Positions 50,306 to 57,668 of a DNA stretch of 64,000 bases are shown here, piece by piece. The DNA is from Pedobacter sp. (lineage in GTDB: Bacteria; Bacteroidota; Bacteroidia; Sphingobacteriales; Sphingobacteriaceae): contig SSFR01000001.1 in assembly GCA_008015505.1 (NCBI GenBank), positions 186,001 to 250,000 of the forward strand, given 5' to 3'. A program made the position numbers and the translations under genes. How positions within the stretch are numbered: position 1 is the first letter of the stretch; each line of letters begins with the position of its first letter. Under the pieces are notes generated by a model. The model was not told the DNA's origin and ran no database searches. It saw only the letters and a list, made by a program, of their open reading frames with translations.

Positions 50306-51070
50306 TTAGATGGGGAGCCGATGCAGCTTCAAAGTGATTCTACTTTCATCAATATTGATATAATCCATTTGCACAAATCCATATTCTTCATTAAAGTAAC
50401 TCACTAATTGGGTTGTCCCTAAACTGCTTTTTGCACTAGCTTGAATAATCCAACAAGGAATAGTGGTACCAAGTATGGAAATTGAAGTTTGGCCCATTAC
50501 CCGATAAGTATACTGATTAAGGATCCTTCCTTTCCATACTTTCCACCTCGGATCAGACCAATGATCACCAATTGATAAACTGTCTGTCCATTGCTTTCCA
50601 ACTGCCAGAGGGTATTTTATATATGGGAAGGGGTTTAATTCTAGAATTCTAAACAGATAAACGCGGGGGGGATGTAGCCATACATTGTGTTTGTTATCCA
50701 CAAGCCCCTGCCAAGCTTTAGTAAGCAACGGATCATAAGTGGTCAAGGTCTCCGATTGATATCGACTAGTACGTTGAAATAGTGTCGGCTTGATTACCTT
50801 AAAACTAATTTGCTTAACTGAATAGAGATAATTATCTACAACTGATTCAGGTACCAAATAAAAATCTTTCCCTGGAGCTATCACTACTCGATAGGAAGTA
50901 TCTCCTTTAGTATACTGATAGTCAAACTGAAATAGCCTTTCTCTTCTGTAAATCTTATTGTCTCGATCAGGATTAAATACACGCTTGATATATTTCAATG
51001 ATTCATAACATTGTGCACTGCTTAAAAATTGAGCAATCAGCAGAAACAAGATCAATAATAACTTTTTCAT
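50306..51070 (-). CDS. Secreted protein of unknown function within the RiPP locus
   Basis: 254 residues from the ATG at 51068-51070, chosen because a signal peptide follows at once (MKKLLLILFLLIAQFLSSAQ, then CYES); an in-frame ATG 18 codons earlier gives a poor N-terminus. The mature part is beta-rich (YRVVIAPGKDFYLVPESV; TSISILGTTIPCWIIQASA) and ends RITLKLHRLPI; the end loosely recalls DUF3108-like periplasmic proteins, not enough to assign. It lies between the truncated ATP-grasp gene and the SPASM maturase, where the two enzymes are usually adjacent. Could be an accessory/immunity protein or an unrelated passenger. Confidence 0.65.
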   Translation of the reverse strand: MKKLLLILFLLIAQFLSSAQCYESLKYIKRVFNPDRDNKIYRRERLFQFDYQYTKGDTSYRVVIAPGKDFYLVPESVVDNYLYSVKQISFKVIKPTLFQRTSRYQSETLTTYDPLLTKAWQGLVDNKHNVWLHPPRVYLFRILELNPFPYIKYPLAVGKQWTDSLSIGDHWSDPRWKVWKGRILNQYTYRVMGQTSISILGTTIPCWIIQASAKSSLGTTQLVSYFNEEYGFVQMDYINIDESRITLKLHRLPI

Positions 51071-51107
51071 GAAATAAATAACACTCGAATTGAAACAAGT
51101 GGGATTT

Positions 51108-51548
51108 TTATGACAAAAAATCAATACTAATTGGTTTATAAAGAGGCGGCAGAATACTTGTCCTAGAACCTAGTATCTCTTTTGTAGCACTAATTCTTTT
51201 TATCGGTCCCTTACTAATAGATGAGAATTCTGTCAGATAATAATAATTAAGGGGTAGTTTGGTGTGTGTTTTCTTTATATCCAACAGTATATTTTTGATA
51301 GTCTGTGCTTCTTGGATACTCTGATCGAAAGCATCGCCCTCAAGACACCTTCTGTACCATGCTACAGGGAATAACTGGGTAGATAGGCTTTCTCCTTTGA
51401 TTAAGGTTTCATTTTTATCGACACATAAGTGTTCATTTTGTATATCGTAGCCATTGACTCTTTTCCAAGGAACCTGATAGTACTTTAGCCAAGTTATAAC
51501 CTCTTCGGTAGTAGACTCAATTTGCGATTTGCTTATTATGAGAATCAT
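51108..51548 (-). CDS. Grasp-with-spasm ATP-grasp maturase, N-terminal fragment only
   Basis: 146 residues. Start (ILIISKSQIESTTEEVITWL, then WKRVNGYD) is that of the GwsG-type ATP-grasp peptide ligases, and VAWYRRCLEGDAF (about 63-75) fits their W-x-R-R element. The usual enzyme has about 310-330 residues; here the ATP-grasp catalytic domain is missing. The frame closes at TAA right before the secreted-protein gene and no continuation is visible in the other frames in the next 40 bases. It probably cannot form ester or amide links in the precursor alone. Could be a pseudogene or a minimal leader-binding protein. Confidence 0.7.
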   Translation of the reverse strand: MILIISKSQIESTTEEVITWLKYYQVPWKRVNGYDIQNEHLCVDKNETLIKGESLSTQLFPVAWYRRCLEGDAFDQSIQEAQTIKNILLDIKKTHTKLPLNYYYLTEFSSISKGPIKRISATKEILGSRTSILPPLYKPISIDFLS

Positions 51549-51613
51549 AAAGCTTTTGGATCGTCCTAAAACGACTACAACAAAGAGGCTTCCCCATTGT
51601 AGTCGTTTTAATA

Positions 51614-51796
51614 TTAGTCCTTTCTCTTTGATTTGTGGTAATCAACACCATCCCTACTTGCTGAAAAAGTTTCGTCCTTGTCCTTTGTCTTAGCAGACAC
51701 CATCCCACCGAATAAATAGGCTAGTTGACTATTGTCCACAACTTCAAAATTTTTACTGTTCAGTTTTTCAAGCGGTTTTTTAAACAGATTTTTCAT
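51614..51796 (-). CDS. RiPP precursor peptide, Cys-free GG type (grasp-with-spasm substrate)
   Basis: 60 residues. Leader with hydrophobic contacts (FEVVDNSQLAYLFGG, 17-31) ending in Gly30-Gly31, the C39 protease site. Core of 29 residues (32-60) has no Cys, but 6 Lys, 6 acidic (5 Asp, 1 Glu), 2 Thr and 4 Ser (for example TKDKDETFSASRDG), so lanthionine formation is excluded, while side-chain ester or amide links between Ser/Thr/Lys and Asp/Glu, as made by ATP-grasp ligases, are possible. Lies 65 bases upstream of the ATP-grasp fragment. Shares its upstream region with the lanthipeptide-type precursor gene. Confidence 0.75.
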   Translation of the reverse strand: MKNLFKKPLEKLNSKNFEVVDNSQLAYLFGGMVSAKTKDKDETFSASRDGVDYHKSKRKD

Positions 51797-51839
51797 AATT
51801 TTTTTGCTAATCGATTATTTATTTACTAAAATTTCAGGG

Positions 51840-51877
51840 TATTGTATCCAAATCATATCACACATTTTGATACAATA
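51840..51877. promoter_or_regulatory. Inverted repeat in the 5' region of the Cys-free precursor gene
   Basis: TATTGTATC (51840-51848) and GATACAATA (51869-51877) form a perfect 9-bp inverted repeat with a 20-base AT-rich spacer (CAAA and TTTT beside the stem extend it by 3 pairs around one mismatch). It lies 44 bases before the ATG, just downstream of the duplicated region. Could be an operator or an mRNA leader hairpin; not present in the other precursor's leader. Confidence 0.5.
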
Positions 51878-51883
51878 CCTGCC

Positions 51884-52000
51884 TTTAAAACATTGAGCAA
51901 TAACAACAACCACATTTCACACTGTGAACATTTTTTTGAAATTAAATGATGTTAATTTTTCAATGAGATTTATAATTTAAATTATTAATATTTATGGCAA
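51884..52000. repeat. Duplicated upstream region, copy 1 (upstream of Cys-free precursor)
   Basis: 117 bases align without gaps to 52841-52957, with 21 mismatches (about 82% identity by eye). Copy 1 ends 87 bases before its precursor start; copy 2 ends 69-81 bases before its own. Same distance and orientation, with no coding frame, suggest a shared promoter/regulatory region. Confidence 0.7.
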
Positions 52001-52080
52001 AATATTTTTATCATAAATATTAATAGTATAAAATGGAATGAGATAGCGTGTTGCGATGTCAAGACAAGTCCTGTATTGTG

Positions 52081-52236
52081 CTAGAGAGTCTTTCCTGTTT
52101 TATCCGAAGAAACACCTCGCTTAACTCTGTGGACGTAGTAAGCGTCCCAGAGTCGCCTCACTAGGCTTAGTAAAAAAGGCAGGCACAGGAATGCAAAAAA
52201 CACCAAATCTTGCCCAAGGTCAGATAATAACGACAT
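52081..52236 (-). CDS. Small membrane protein frame, 51 residues
   Basis: A 51-codon frame from ATG at 52234-52236 to TAG at 52081-52083. One hydrophobic segment (LVFFAFLCLPFLLSLV, about 12-27) is followed by a basic, hydrophilic tail (RRLWDAYYVHRVKRGVSS), a typical positive-inside layout for a single-span peptide. It lies between the two RiPP precursors on the same strand. Function not known; export accessory or immunity peptide are possibilities. Supported only by composition and context. Confidence 0.45.
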   Translation of the reverse strand: MSLLSDLGQDLVFFAFLCLPFLLSLVRRLWDAYYVHRVKRGVSSDKTGKTL

Positions 52237-52272
52237 TCTTCTATTGTTTAATAAATTTTGACAAATACCTAA

Positions 52273-52463
52273 CTAATATGAACCATGAAACATGTTACAA
52301 GAAAAAATTATTAACAAAACTAAAACAGCAAATCCAACCAAAGCCGATTCAAAATAGATAGGCCATTCGAAGAAGCTACTGTTAGTCCCAACACTATGCT
52401 AATTAAAATTCCAACAAAAAGAGTCCTTATATTCACATAAGTGTCTTTTCTACCAAGCCCCAA
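52273..52463 (-). pseudogene. Possible frameshifted small membrane protein
   Basis: A frame from TTG at 52463 reads GLGRKDTYVNIRTLFVGILI, then SIVLGLTVASS; shifting by one base near 52363 continues as WPIYFESALVGFAVLVLLII, then FSCNMFHGSY, and TAG at 52273-52275. The join gives a plausible ~62-residue protein with two membrane helices, while neither frame alone does. One indel in this stretch, or sequencing error, would explain it. Same strand and spacing as the neighbouring small frame. Confidence 0.35.
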
Positions 52464-52531
52464 ATTTCACTCTATAATTTAAAATAATGAGTCAACGTTG
52501 AAATACACTGACTCATTATCTAGATATTCAG

Positions 52532-52771
52532 CTAAGCTACACAACGGATATATGACCCAGGGCACGTAAATTGACTTGTATTACAATGTTGGGAATAAAA
52601 GTTCGTTGCAGGAACTCTTGGTATTCCTGGAAACCCATTAGGTTTAACAAACGACGGCCACCTAAGTCCCCCCTTTGCTCCATCCATCTGCTCATCATTT
52701 AACTTGGCAATCGTTTCTTTGTTTAAAGAAAGCTTTTTCTGAAATTTTATCTTTTTCACGATGTTTTCCAC
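52532..52771 (-). CDS. Class I lanthipeptide precursor, pinensin-like leader
   Basis: 79 residues if started at GTG 52771; a GTG at 52759 (VKKIKFQKKLSLNK) fits family leaders better and there is no ATG. Leader (KLSLNKETIAKLNDEQMDG) ends AKGG at 32-35, the double-glycine site, as in Bacteroidota class I lanthipeptides. Core of 44 residues: Cys63, Cys70, Cys77, each with Ser/Thr in reach (Ser60; Thr65/Ser66; Ser73), plus Ser40 and Thr56 and several Pro. Up to three rings are possible. Substrate for the LanB/LanC encoded 4-8 kb further along the same strand. Stop TAG at 52532-52534. Confidence 0.82.
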   Translation of the reverse strand: MENIVKKIKFQKKLSLNKETIAKLNDEQMDGAKGGLRWPSFVKPNGFPGIPRVPATNFYSQHCNTSQFTCPGSYIRCVA

Positions 52772-52840
52772 TGTTTACCTGTACACAGCAAGGTCTATAT
52801 TAAAAATAGATTAAATAAATGTTTTTATTATTACGTAATT

Positions 52841-52957
52841 TTTAAAACATGGAGCAATAGTAATAATCATATTTCATAGTGTGGATATTTTCTTGAAATT
52901 AAATGATATTAATTTTTTAATTAGATTAATAATTTATTATATCAATATTTATGAAAA
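52841..52957. repeat. Duplicated upstream region, copy 2 (upstream of lanthipeptide precursor)
   Basis: Gap-free counterpart of 51884-52000. Remainder of 52772-53070 is AT-rich and divergent towards gldF; nothing else recognised. CAATAGTA at 52855-52862 reads TACTATTG on the minus strand, 7 of 8 to TAnnTTTG, but no good -33 box. Confidence 0.65.
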
Positions 52958-53070
52958 TAATTTATGATTAATTAATGCTTTTGGTGTATTGAATCGCGTA
53001 TCTACTAGAAATAAAGAATGATGTTCATTCTTTCAGAAATACACTATTTTTACCGCTTACCCAGACTCAG

Positions 53071-53799
53071 GTGCGCGCCATTTTATTTAAAGAAATTAAC
53101 GAATTCTTCAGCTCGCTAGTGGCTTGTATTGCTATTGGTGTATTTTTAGTGACCACGGGGTTATTTCTTTGGATTTTCCCCAACTCCAGCATTTTAGATT
53201 ATGGCTATGCCAGCTTAGACAGCTTATTCGCCATTGTCCCGTTTACCTTTATGTTTTTGATTCCAGCCATCACCATGCGCGCCATTGCCCAAGAAAAAAG
53301 GGAAGGTACTTTTGAACTACTAACCACACGTCCGATGAGCGACTGGGAACTAGTTCTAGGCAAATATCTGGCCTGCTTATTGATTGTCCTCTTGGCTCTG
53401 GCTCCAACACTAGTTTATTATTTCAGTGTATACTGGCTTGGGGTAATTAAAGGTAACCTCGACACCGGTGCAATTATCGGCTCATACATTGGTCTATTTT
53501 TACTTGGAGGTGTGTTTACCGCCATTGGTATTTTTGCCTCATCAATAAGTAAAAATCAGATCACGGCATTTATAATTGCTGTGTTCTTCTGTTTCTTCGC
53601 CTTTAGCGGACTTGATGCCATCAGTGGACTACCTTCCCTGCAACATGCAGCTGCTTACCTGACCACATTAAGCATCAATGAACATTATCAATCTATTAGC
53701 CGGGGGGTTTTAGACACACGAGATCTGCTTTATTTCTTGAGTGGGATTGCTTTGTTTCTAGTGATCACCAAAACCATCATAGGGAGCAGAAAATGGTAA
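53071..53799 (+). CDS. gldF: Gliding-motility-type ABC transporter permease GldF
   Basis: 242 residues from a GTG at 53071 (no better start upstream in frame). ABC-2 permease with six membrane helices: EINEFFSSLVACIAIGVFL at the N-terminus, then the conserved AIAQEKREGTFELLTTRPMS (about 70-89). Part of the GldAFG complex; also present in non-gliding Bacteroidota, so motility is not implied. Overlaps gldG by 7 bases. The GldA ATPase is not in the window. Confidence 0.9.
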   Translation: MRAILFKEINEFFSSLVACIAIGVFLVTTGLFLWIFPNSSILDYGYASLDSLFAIVPFTFMFLIPAITMRAIAQEKREGTFELLTTRPMSDWELVLGKYLACLLIVLLALAPTLVYYFSVYWLGVIKGNLDTGAIIGSYIGLFLLGGVFTAIGIFASSISKNQITAFIIAVFFCFFAFSGLDAISGLPSLQHAAAYLTTLSINEHYQSISRGVLDTRDLLYFLSGIALFLVITKTIIGSRKW

Positions 53800-55475
53800 A
53801 TCAACGTAAACGTGACCTAGGCCATCTTGCGCTTGTTCTACTAGTCATTACCGGCTTAAATTTTCTTTTTTCCACCTTCTTTTTTCGAATTGATTTTACC
53901 AAAGAGAAGCGATACACCCTTTCTCCAGTCACCCAAAAAATACTTCACAATTTACAAGAGGATATTCAGGTCACAGTTTATCTACAGGGTGATTTGCCTG
54001 CAGGTTTTAGACGTCTCAAAAATGCGACTCAAGATATTTTAGTCGACTTTAAGGCCTATTCAAAAGGCAATTTCCAGGTCGACTGGATAGATCCACTTTC
54101 GGGAGATAGCAAAACACAAGAAAAGACTTTTCAAGATTTAATCTCAAAAGGGATAGAACCTACCTTCTTGAGCATCAAAACAGAGGATGGCCTCACCCAA
54201 AAAAATATTTTCCCAGAAGCTTTGATTACCTACAATGGTAAACAGATGGTAGTTAAATTGCTGCAAACTCGATCAGGATCGTCTCCAGAAGAAGTACTCA
54301 ACAACTCCATTCAAAATTTGGAATATGCTTTTATCAGTACACTGAAAAAAATAAGTAGTGGAGGAAAGCCACGTATTGGCTTCACAGAAGGACATCATGA
54401 ATTAAGTGATTTGCAATTAAACGATGCGATGAAGTCGCTATCGGATGGCTATGAAGTAGGCCGAGTGAATTTGAAAACAATTTCCTTACAAGGATTAGAC
54501 GGGCTGAGACTTCTCGTTATCCCCAAGCCAGACCAGGCCTTTACAGAAGCAGAGAAATATAAAATTGATTATTTCGTCATGCACGGCGGACGTGTTTTAT
54601 GGGCACTCGATAAAGTAAGCGCAGAACTCGATAGCTTACGGGGAAGTAGCACGCAATATGCTTTCCCAAAAGACCTCAATTTGGATGACATCCTCTTCAA
54701 ATATGGCATCCGAATCAATGATGACTTAATTGCTGACATGAACTGTGCTCAAATTCCAATCCGTGTAGGCAGTGTTGGAGGACAGGCGCAAATGCAATTG
54801 GTTCCTTGGCTATTTTATCCCATTTTCGTACCCATATCCAAGCATCCGCTCGTAAAAAATTTAGATGGAATTAGGGGGGAATTTGCCAGTACACTAGATA
54901 CCATTGCGACGAAAAATGTACACAAAGAAATTATTCTAACATCTTCGCCTTTTAGTAAAAAGCTTAGCGCCCCTGCTTTACTCTCCCTGCAAATGGTAGA
55001 GCAAGAGCCCGATCCTAAAGCTTTTCAAAGCACGCCCAAACCCGTAGGCATTTTATTAGAAGGCTCGTTTGCTTCTGATTTTAAGAACAGACCAGTCCCC
55101 AATGACATTACCACCCCAGCTAGCATCCCATTTACTAGTAAAAAGACTAAAATGATCGTGATATCGGATGGAGACATTCTGAAAAACCAAGTGAGTGGGG
55201 CTGATGGATCTGCTTTCCCGTTGGGCTATGATCGATACACCCATCAGCAGTTTGGCAACAAAAGCTTTCTACTAAATATGGCCGATTATCTAACTGACGA
55301 TTCTGACCTTATCCAGCTGCGAAACAAAGAAATCAAATTACGTTTACTAGATAGAGCCCGAATTCGGGATGAAAAATCCCTTTGGCAAGCGTTTAATATG
55401 GGACTACCTTTGTTCCTATTATTGATCTTTGTCTTGTTGCAACAGTATTACCGCAAACGAAAATATACCAGCTAA
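53793..55475 (+). CDS. gldG: GldG-type ABC transporter auxiliary/substrate-binding protein
   Basis: 560 residues. N-terminal membrane helix (ALVLLVITGLNFLFSTFFF, about 10-28), periplasmic IFT52/GldG domain (TPVT-like TLSPVTQKILHNL at about 39-51; GKPRIGFTEGHHELSDLQL at about 191-209), C-terminal membrane helix (GLPLFLLLIFVLLQQYY, about 537-553). Starts in the gldF coding end (ATG at 53793), translationally coupled. Usual position next to dnaN in sphingobacteria. Confidence 0.9.
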   Translation: MVNQRKRDLGHLALVLLVITGLNFLFSTFFFRIDFTKEKRYTLSPVTQKILHNLQEDIQVTVYLQGDLPAGFRRLKNATQDILVDFKAYSKGNFQVDWIDPLSGDSKTQEKTFQDLISKGIEPTFLSIKTEDGLTQKNIFPEALITYNGKQMVVKLLQTRSGSSPEEVLNNSIQNLEYAFISTLKKISSGGKPRIGFTEGHHELSDLQLNDAMKSLSDGYEVGRVNLKTISLQGLDGLRLLVIPKPDQAFTEAEKYKIDYFVMHGGRVLWALDKVSAELDSLRGSSTQYAFPKDLNLDDILFKYGIRINDDLIADMNCAQIPIRVGSVGGQAQMQLVPWLFYPIFVPISKHPLVKNLDGIRGEFASTLDTIATKNVHKEIILTSSPFSKKLSAPALLSLQMVEQEPDPKAFQSTPKPVGILLEGSFASDFKNRPVPNDITTPASIPFTSKKTKMIVISDGDILKNQVSGADGSAFPLGYDRYTHQQFGNKSFLLNMADYLTDDSDLIQLRNKEIKLRLLDRARIRDEKSLWQAFNMGLPLFLLLIFVLLQQYYRKRKYTS

Positions 55476-55583
55476 TTTATTTACCTTCGCGGGACTTATT
55501 TTTGATAAGTTCGCACGCAATGATGATATTGAGCCGGCATAAAGTTTATTGATATCATCGGCTATCTTAACTCAGTTTAGCAT

Positions 55584-56723
55584 ATGAAATTTGTTGTATC
55601 AACATCCACTCTATTAAAGCAGTTACAGGCTGTTAATGGAGCATCCAGTAGTAGTACTGTATTGCCTATACTCGATAATTTTTTGTTCGAATTAAAGGAT
55701 GGAACACTGATTATATCTGCAACCGACTTGCAAACAAGCATGACCACTTCCTTGCCAGTTGAATCTGAGGAAAATGGTAAGATAGCCATCCCATCAAAAA
55801 TATTGATTGATACACTCAAAACACTACCCGATCAGCCTATCTCTTTCACCATTGATAACAGCACTTTTGCCATAGAAATTAATGCTGACAATGGTCGGTA
55901 TAAGCTTAGTGGAGAAAATGGAGAGGATTTCCCCAAAATACCCGAGGTTGAAAATGCTTCTTCAGTAGGACTTCCTGCTTCAGTTCTTGCTGAGGCTATT
56001 AATAAAACACTTTTTGCGGTAAGTAATGATGAACTACGACCTGCCATGACAGGTGTATATTGCGAGCTAAGTCCAGAGCATATCACCTTTGTATCAACTG
56101 ATGCACATAAACTGGCTCGTTATCGAAGAAAAGATACCCGATCTGACTCAGCAGCTTCATTTATTATCCCCAAGAAAGCCCTCGTCCTACTGAAATCGTC
56201 TTTGCCTGCTGAAGATCTTACTGTTTCAGTAAAGTATAATCATACCAGCGCTTTTTTTCACTTTGGAAATATCCATCTCATTTGCCGCCTGATTGACGAA
56301 CGATACCCCGATTATGAAGCTATCATTCCTCGAAATAACCCCAATAAGCTAACCATAGATCGCAGTTTATTCTTGAACTGTTTGAAACGAGTAGTCATAT
56401 TTGCCAATAAAGCAACCAACCAGGTGCGCTTGAAAGTAGGGGGGAACGAATTGAACATTTCATCAGAAGACCTTGATTTTTCTAATGAAGCGCATGAACG
56501 CCTGAGCTGTCAATATGAAGGACAGGATATGGAAATAGGCTTTAATGCCAAATTTTTAATCGAAATGCTTAGCAACTTAAGTGGTGAAGAAGTCATTTTT
56601 GAAATGAGTACACCTAATCGCGCAGGCCTCTTGAGCCCACAAGCTCATGACCAAGAAGAGGAAGTACTCATGCTAGTGATGCCTGTTATGCTGAATACAC
56701 ATGTCTCATTAAACAAAGTCTAA
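55584..56723 (+). CDS. dnaN: DNA polymerase III beta subunit (sliding clamp)
   Basis: 379 residues, three clamp domains. N-terminal KFVVSTSTLLKQLQAVNGAS, middle NDELRPAMTGVYCEL, C-terminal EEVLMLVMPVML as in Bacteroidota clamps (ending in the MPVM-type strand). Processivity factor for DNA polymerase III. A small hairpin (ACTTAT/ATAAGT, 55494-55510) and a possible TACCTTCG -7 box near 55482 lie upstream. Confidence 0.97.
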   Translation: MKFVVSTSTLLKQLQAVNGASSSSTVLPILDNFLFELKDGTLIISATDLQTSMTTSLPVESEENGKIAIPSKILIDTLKTLPDQPISFTIDNSTFAIEINADNGRYKLSGENGEDFPKIPEVENASSVGLPASVLAEAINKTLFAVSNDELRPAMTGVYCELSPEHITFVSTDAHKLARYRRKDTRSDSAASFIIPKKALVLLKSSLPAEDLTVSVKYNHTSAFFHFGNIHLICRLIDERYPDYEAIIPRNNPNKLTIDRSLFLNCLKRVVIFANKATNQVRLKVGGNELNISSEDLDFSNEAHERLSCQYEGQDMEIGFNAKFLIEMLSNLSGEEVIFEMSTPNRAGLLSPQAHDQEEEVLMLVMPVMLNTHVSLNKV

Positions 56724-56780
56724 AAACCCATATTGATTTAGTAAGCCTATAAATCTTCGCACATAAGTACATTACACAAT

Positions 56781-57437
56781 TTGGAAGTCATCCGCCATAT
56801 TATAGACTTTACGCTGCACATTGATCAGCATTTAGCTGAAATTATTCAGCAGTATCAAACCGGAGCCTATCTCATTCTATTTCTCATCATTTTTGCAGAG
56901 ACTGGTTTTGTGATCACCCCTTTTCTTCCTGGAGACTCCCTGCTATTTGCCGTAGCAGCATTGATTGCCAAAGGCGATACCGGACTTGATATCCTATTGA
57001 TGAGCACACTGTTATGCTTGGCTGCCATAGCTGGGAATACCCTTAACTATTATTTAGGGCTATATATAGGCCCCAAAGCATTTAAGCCCGGCAACAGAAT
57101 ACTCAAGCTCGAATATTATAACAAAACGCAAGATTTTTTTGCCAAACATGGTGGTAAGGCAGTGATATTAAGTCGTTTTTTACCCATTTTCAGAACGGTA
57201 GCACCCTTCGTTGCTGGGGTAGGGGGTATGTCTATTAGACGTTATACCTTATATAATGTGGTGGGTGGTGTATCTTGGGTACTTAGCTTTTTACTGTTGG
57301 GTTATCTCTTTGGGAATATTCCAGTTATCAAGAACAATTTTACCTTGGTCATCTTAATCATTATTTTCTCATCAGTTATTCCGCCACTTTATTCGGCTCT
57401 GAGATCGAAGAAGCATAAAGAGGGGGATGTCATTTAA
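56781..57437 (+). CDS. DedA family membrane protein
   Basis: 218 residues from TTG at 56781, the first plausible start. VTT/SNARE-associated-type DedA: ETGFVITPFLPGDSLLFAVA at about 42-61 with the FLPGDSLL motif, and SRFLPIFRTVAPFVAGVGGM at about 132-151 with the conserved Arg-Arg/Phe-Arg-x-Pro-hairpin region. These proteins flip polyprenyl-phosphate or phospholipids in the inner membrane. 57 bases after dnaN. Confidence 0.9.
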   Translation: MEVIRHIIDFTLHIDQHLAEIIQQYQTGAYLILFLIIFAETGFVITPFLPGDSLLFAVAALIAKGDTGLDILLMSTLLCLAAIAGNTLNYYLGLYIGPKAFKPGNRILKLEYYNKTQDFFAKHGGKAVILSRFLPIFRTVAPFVAGVGGMSIRRYTLYNVVGGVSWVLSFLLLGYLFGNIPVIKNNFTLVILIIIFSSVIPPLYSALRSKKHKEGDVI

Positions 57438-57668
57438 CTCGGCTTTTTAGTGCTTTTGAAATATATTGATTGTGTTTCCCTGCCAGATTAGATCATATTG
57501 ACTCCTCTTTAAATCTCAACCCATATTCGAGTGCTCTAATCAGCCAAAAACAGTGATACGTCCCAAATAAATTATAGATCCAATAATGGACAGACTATTT
57601 TATATCATTTTCAACTCCTACTCTGCCCGTAGCATTTAATATCACTACAGACAGAGAAGGAGTATACC

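Noticed and set aside
51517..51708. 63-codon ORF overlapping the Cys-free precursor
   Set aside because: Basic, low-complexity shadow of the precursor and the maturase start in another frame.
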